This document shows, piece by piece, positions 59,636 to 64,000 of a DNA stretch of 64,000 nt. The notes beneath the pieces were generated by a model. The model had not been told where the DNA came from. It saw nothing but the letters and a program-made list of their open reading frames with translations, and ran no database searches. How positions within the stretch are numbered: the stretch's first letter is position 1; each line of letters starts with the position of its first letter. The stretch is taken from the NCBI RefSeq assembly GCF_947623445.1, contig NC_135240.1, positions 4,216,001 to 4,280,000 on the forward strand, read 5' to 3'. This DNA is from Clavelina lepadiformis. Its lineage: Eukaryota > Chordata > Ascidiacea > Aplousobranchia > Clavelinidae. A program made the translations under genes and the position numbers.

Positions 59636-62600
59636 TTATATTGCACTCGCATTTTTCTTTTTCCTTTTAAATAAACTTCCAATTGTTCGTTTCTTAGTCT
59701 TTGTGACGTCATTATTAAAAGCGGTGGCCTCCCTTCCTTCGTCATCGTCGAGATCATCATTGGACAGGTCAGGGAGGGAGCGAGCACTTCTCGATTTCTT
59801 CCCCGGTTGAAGGTTCGACGACGATCTGACGTCATCGGATTCCATAGATGAGTTCCTTCTTGGGGAGTTTTCCCTTGACTGAAACTCGTTGCTGGGGTCA
59901 GGGGCTATGATAATGCAGGACTGGACGGAGTCATTCTTGCGTAGAGGGCTGGGCGATGGACTCTTTCTGGGGAAAGTCCGAACTTTGCTGGACCACTCAT
60001 CGACAGGGGATAGCTTCCTCACTGGCGCTCTCACGCTGTTCGATGAAGCAGAACGTGATCTACATAGAAATCTTGCAATAAGTATAAGCTCAGCAAATAA
60101 AAAAGTTTGCGGTCAACTCACATGGTGGCGCTCGTGTGTTTGGCGATGACTTGCTGAACAATTTTTGATTCTTTCAACTTTCCACAATTCAAATCTGAGG
60201 AAAAACATGGCGGTAAATATGACGTCACACACCGTTTATAACGCACCGATCCTCACCTTTCATGACGAGGCCGCCTGCAACCTCGCCTGGCTGATCTTCC
60301 TCGCTCGGATCCACTGCGAAAAGAAAATGTTTAGTTTGGGATCGCAGTGGCGCCAACATGTGGCCGCGCTCACATACCGCGGCAACTTTTGTCTGCCTCC
60401 ATCTTCTTCTCACTAGATGGCGCTGTTATTACACTCCTTCCATTCACAGCAGCAGCTCCAAATAACGTCAGGCTTACGTCACGCGCTGACGTCATACTTA
60501 CACGCTTACTTGGTGATGTAACAAATTTGTGCTTGCAAATGCTCTCCAGCTCCACCCAGCGTTTTTTATACTCGTGTGAATCTCGTTGGATTTCCTTGAG
60601 CAGGTCCCTGGAAGAAGAAAACACAAATTAATCGAGTGAGATTTCTATTGAAAACAAACCAACATACTTTGCATTTTGTATCTCGAGGTCGAAGCTGTCC
60701 ACCTGGCGACTGTGCACGAGGTGGACCGAGCTGAAGATCGACGACTTCTTCTTCATCTTCTGAAACTGGAATCGACAAAAACTTTAGAATTGTGGCCTAG
60801 TCAGCCATGCTTTTAGGTTCAAATTGCACGAACCTGGCTTTTTGCTTGCTCAACTTTCTTCTGAGCTTGTTCTCGTTTTAACTCATGAAGCTTTGTCTCC
60901 ACCTGGTGGGTGCTCTAGAATACAAAATCGGCCAAAACTCTCTTAAGCAATGGAACGAGGGAATTTGAGGAAATTTTCACTGCTTGGGTCATCATCGCCA
61001 AAAATATGTTGCATGTTTGAGATCCATAATAATACAAGAAAATTGCTCTGTGTAGCAAGATGCTTGTATACAGTAGAAAGCTAATGAGACAATGCTCCAC
61101 CAATTTATTCAGTAATAGTGCCCCTGATATTACAAAAACTTACTTCTGTACAACACCCAATATTTATCATAGCAATTAGGGGCCGCCAGAAATAAGCATG
61201 GTTGTTTTGGTCCGCCCTTTTTAACGATGACCCCCTATGGGCCACTTCACTTATCTTGAAACTTATGGGCCACCTTTGTCAAGCATGGTAGATATTGTAT
61301 AGGTCACTGTTGTAATTAATGGCAGTTATGGGCCACTCACCTTTAAGCAGGTTAGGAGACGAGATGGGGGCGCCCACTTTTTATCACTCAACCTATCCTC
61401 GGCTTGCTCCAGCAGCATCTTTGTCTCCGCTAGCTCCTCAAGCACGCTGTGGAGTCGGATTTGAAGAGAGCACTCAGATGCAAGGGAAGAAGTGGATTCC
61501 GTGCTCTAAATAAAGAACCAAAAAAGTCCCAGAGCCTCATTTGATGAACGATGTGCCAGAGCAAGTAGAATAGCTTACACTCAGAGTGGACCATATACTA
61601 TATATATATATATATATATACGGTGCCAATATACACTGTGCTACTCTTTCTGGTAACAGAATGGAGTAACAACCAACAAGCAATCGCAGAAGACTGTGAC
61701 ATACAACAAGCCATTTTACATGGTCTGAATATAAGATCTCCGGTTTGTGACGATATTACTGGCACCATACTGTAACACCTCATCCCAGCTTACCTTTATA
61801 TTCAATGAACCCAAATCAACCCTTGCAGTTATCAGCTTAACTAAGCTTAAAGAAGTCAAAGCGCAAACAATATTCCTCATTTGTTTATATTTTCCGCAGA
61901 TTGTTTCATAGTTTTATTTAGTTATATATTTCCAATCTATCACTGTAGCTTACAGCGTGGTGCTTGATTTTTACTTTACACTGTTTGCGGATAACAAGAA
62001 ATAAGTATTTCGTTTTGCGTAACTTTTTTGTTTGCATCTTTCGTGAGTAAAGCAAACGACACTCTATTTGCAGAGTCAGAGGCAAGAGTTGACATTCAAT
62101 GCAAACTGACCTAAATCTCCCGACCCCTACGCAGCAATCATGCCGCAATCGCAAAGTGCACACATCACTTATGACATCACAATCATACCTCTGTGTTCCT
62201 GCGCAAGGATGAACTTCTGTCCTCTCCTGGACTCAACTCCTTCATCCTTCAAAAAGTTTAAAAATGTCATTATTCTTATCATTCTGTGAACAATGAGTGA
62301 TTGTGCTGAAACAAACCAGTCTTCATCCTCATCAATCTTCCTCATCTCTCGCTGGAGATTGCTCAGCTTATCCTGCATGGTTGCAATGGCAAGGGCAGCG
62401 TTTCGCCTCACGTGGACTCCAAACGCGATCCCCCCCAGTGCGAGAGCGATGGAGATTGTGAGAAGAACGTCCTTCAGGAAGTTCGACTTCGCTGCAAGAC
62501 CAAAAATGAACACATTACATGCAATGAGGCACCAGCAGTGGACCACACAACATTCAACATGGTCGGAGCAACTTTTTAATGACAAATCACGAGTGAGTCG

Positions 62601-63694
62601 TAGATATGGTGTGATTTCTATGGTGATTGGTGCACAAAAATTGCCTAAAAGATTTGACAAATTGGAAAAGCAAACATTCCACTAAGTGCAAACAATCTAA
62701 GAAGACAACACAGTCAATGAATTCGACCTAAAGCTCCAACCACTACAAGACATTCCACTATCAAAATAATTTCAAGCAAATAAAAAAAACTTTGGATTAT
62801 ATGAAGTGCATGGAATATTGCAAATTTAAAAATCTATTAAAACTGGCAAGTGAGAAGAAAATCATATCGTTAATATGACCAAGTGCAACAAAGCAAGCAG
62901 GTCTAGTGTCTACAAAATGGTTAAAGTTAAAGCAAACTACATTGCAATCAAGTGCCTGAGGTCAACGCATTCAATAAAATAACCTCGGTGATGTAATTAT
63001 AAAATCGACACAAAAGCATTACTCTTACGCTTGGGAAGGCCAAACAGGACAATTTCTGTTGCCCTGAGTTGAACTTTACGTCTATGAGACACCAATTGAA
63101 CGCCAAGTCTCTTCAATACAACAAAGTCTGTGTCTAGAAAACTAAAATAGCGGATTAACCAGTCATCATAACAACATAGGGCTAAATATACTCTCTATGT
63201 AATATCAACTGAGTTTATTCAGCTGATAAAATAAAAATAACATTCATGATTTGAAACCCACTCCACATTCCATCCACAAACTCATGGTTAATAATTTGGG
63301 AAAATAAGCGTTTCATGGAAGTTTGTTTGAACTTATTTTATTATTTAAAATAGTGAAATCAATGCATTGATTGCATTGAACTGAGAAAATCAATAATTAT
63401 ATAAGTAACGTCGCTTTCTTTGCTATTTGGCTCGAAGTTACACGAAAGCTTATTGGTTAAGTGGCGACAACGTTTAGCACTGCCTTGAAAAAGTTGCCGG
63501 CTGATTGTAGATTTTGCAAAAGAAATAGAAAAATCTTTGCCATCACTCGTGATTTGATGTCAATGGACATGTTGTTGTACTTACATCGAGAATATCCGCA
63601 GAGCACAACTTCCATTGCCTTCAGCCAAAGTTTGAGTCGATGCTCTTTCACCCCATCGACGAGTGATAAGAGCAGGGAGGAATTACCCGCCAAA
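59636..63694 (-). CDS. STIM: STIM, ER calcium sensor (3' ten exons; 5' end outside window)
   Basis: STIM spans the ER membrane, senses luminal calcium and opens Orai channels. Exons: 63694-63585, 62491-62317, 62246-62189, 61505-61341, 60914-60834, 60765-60668, 60607-60510, 60313-60257, 60194-60122, 60059-59636; all phases agree, about 445 codons. The first exon is the end of the SAM domain (EHRLKLWLKAMEVVL). The second has the transmembrane segment (FLKDVLLTISIALALGGIAF) and the start of CC1. CAD/SOAR is spread over four exons: KKWAPPSRLLTCLK, STHQVETKLHELKRE, KMKKKSSIFSSVHLVHS, and KKRWVELESIC; all align with human 340-442. The tail ends IGSLFKRKKKNASAI, matching the phosphoinositide-binding Lys-rich tail. 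CC1 carries a Ser-rich stretch not seen in human STIM1. The EF-hand and first SAM exons must lie beyond 64000. Confidence 0.93.
61598..61620. repeat. TA microsatellite
   Basis: About 11 TA units inside a STIM intron. Confidence 0.95.
62492..63584 (-). other. STIM intron
   Basis: A 1.1-kb intron between the SAM exon and the transmembrane exon. Nothing else is recognised in it. Confidence 0.7.
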
Positions 63695-64000
63695 CTAAAA
63701 TATCATTTTTAAAATATTTGTGCAGAATACTTTAACATTTCTGAACCAAAAACTGGCCAAAAACTAATTGAAGGCTCACAATGTGCAAACACAATGCAAC
63801 TGTGAGCAAACAAAGCAAGTGCTGAGTCAGAGACAACAAAAGTACGCAAAATGTTCCTGAAGCGAAGCTAAAGTTTTTATTCGGGCGATATGAAGACTCA
63901 CACACTTTCAGAAAAATTGGTAAAAATCAAGCAAACGGTATTTTCAGGTCATACAGCAATATCCAAAACGTTTTCCTTTAGGTGGGCTCATAAATGATTA
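63695..64000 (-). other. STIM intron running off the window
   Basis: I find no further exon. The missing SAM start and EF-hand exons must lie beyond the right edge. Confidence 0.6.

Overview
The window is animal nuclear DNA. Genes are split into many short exons with GT/AG introns of roughly 50-500 bp, tRNA genes are interspersed, and the background is AT-rich. The gene set (a gamma-type syntrophin, ATRX that keeps its ADD zinc-finger domain, STIM, a ZP-domain protein, and a secreted protein with CNTNAP-like and ALK-type glycine-rich domains), compact introns rich in TGACGTCA, and CCCTAA-type satellite motifs fit an invertebrate chordate. A tunicate is my best guess, but this is inference and not proof.

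Region 1 (1-21 kb) is repeat-rich. A 6.2-kb unit is present twice in full and once in part, head to tail. Each full unit holds: a broken minus-strand gene with two zinc-finger motifs followed by tyrosine-recombinase-like segments; a 158-bp-period array of tRNA-Ser-like units; a piggyBac-like MITE sitting in that array; a 10-bp minisatellite; and a 189-bp satellite. Beyond the units lie a Ty3/Gypsy reverse-transcriptase fossil, a foldback element with 145-bp inverted ends, a second block of the 189-bp satellite, a pogo/Tigger-like transposase remnant and a cluster of six tRNA genes or relics (Asn-like, Lys, Leu-like, Leu, Cys, Asn).

Region 2 (22-33 kb) is a complete gamma-syntrophin gene on the minus strand, 12 coding exons and 573 aa. 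Its 4.4-kb intron 9 contains a complete gene on the opposite strand: 11 exons, 766 aa, with signal peptide, coiled coil, CNTNAP-like fibrinogen-type domain and ALK/LTK-type glycine-rich domain, its own TATA box and poly(A) signal. This nested gene is the most unusual object in the window.

Region 3 (33-44 kb) is mostly intergenic, with a hAT-like MITE that has a clear 8-bp target duplication, another MITE, a SINE-like tRNA relic, a possible small gene, and minus-strand ZP-domain exons with possible signal-peptide exons upstream.

Region 4 (44-64 kb) holds two well-supported minus-strand genes: complete ATRX (37 coding exons, 1672 aa, ADD plus SNF2 helicase) and the 3' part of STIM (10 exons; end of SAM, transmembrane segment, CC1, CAD/SOAR and polybasic tail). 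The 5' part of STIM lies beyond the window.

All exon joins were built by hand from splice dinucleotides, phase agreement and remembered family sequences. No alignment or database search was run.
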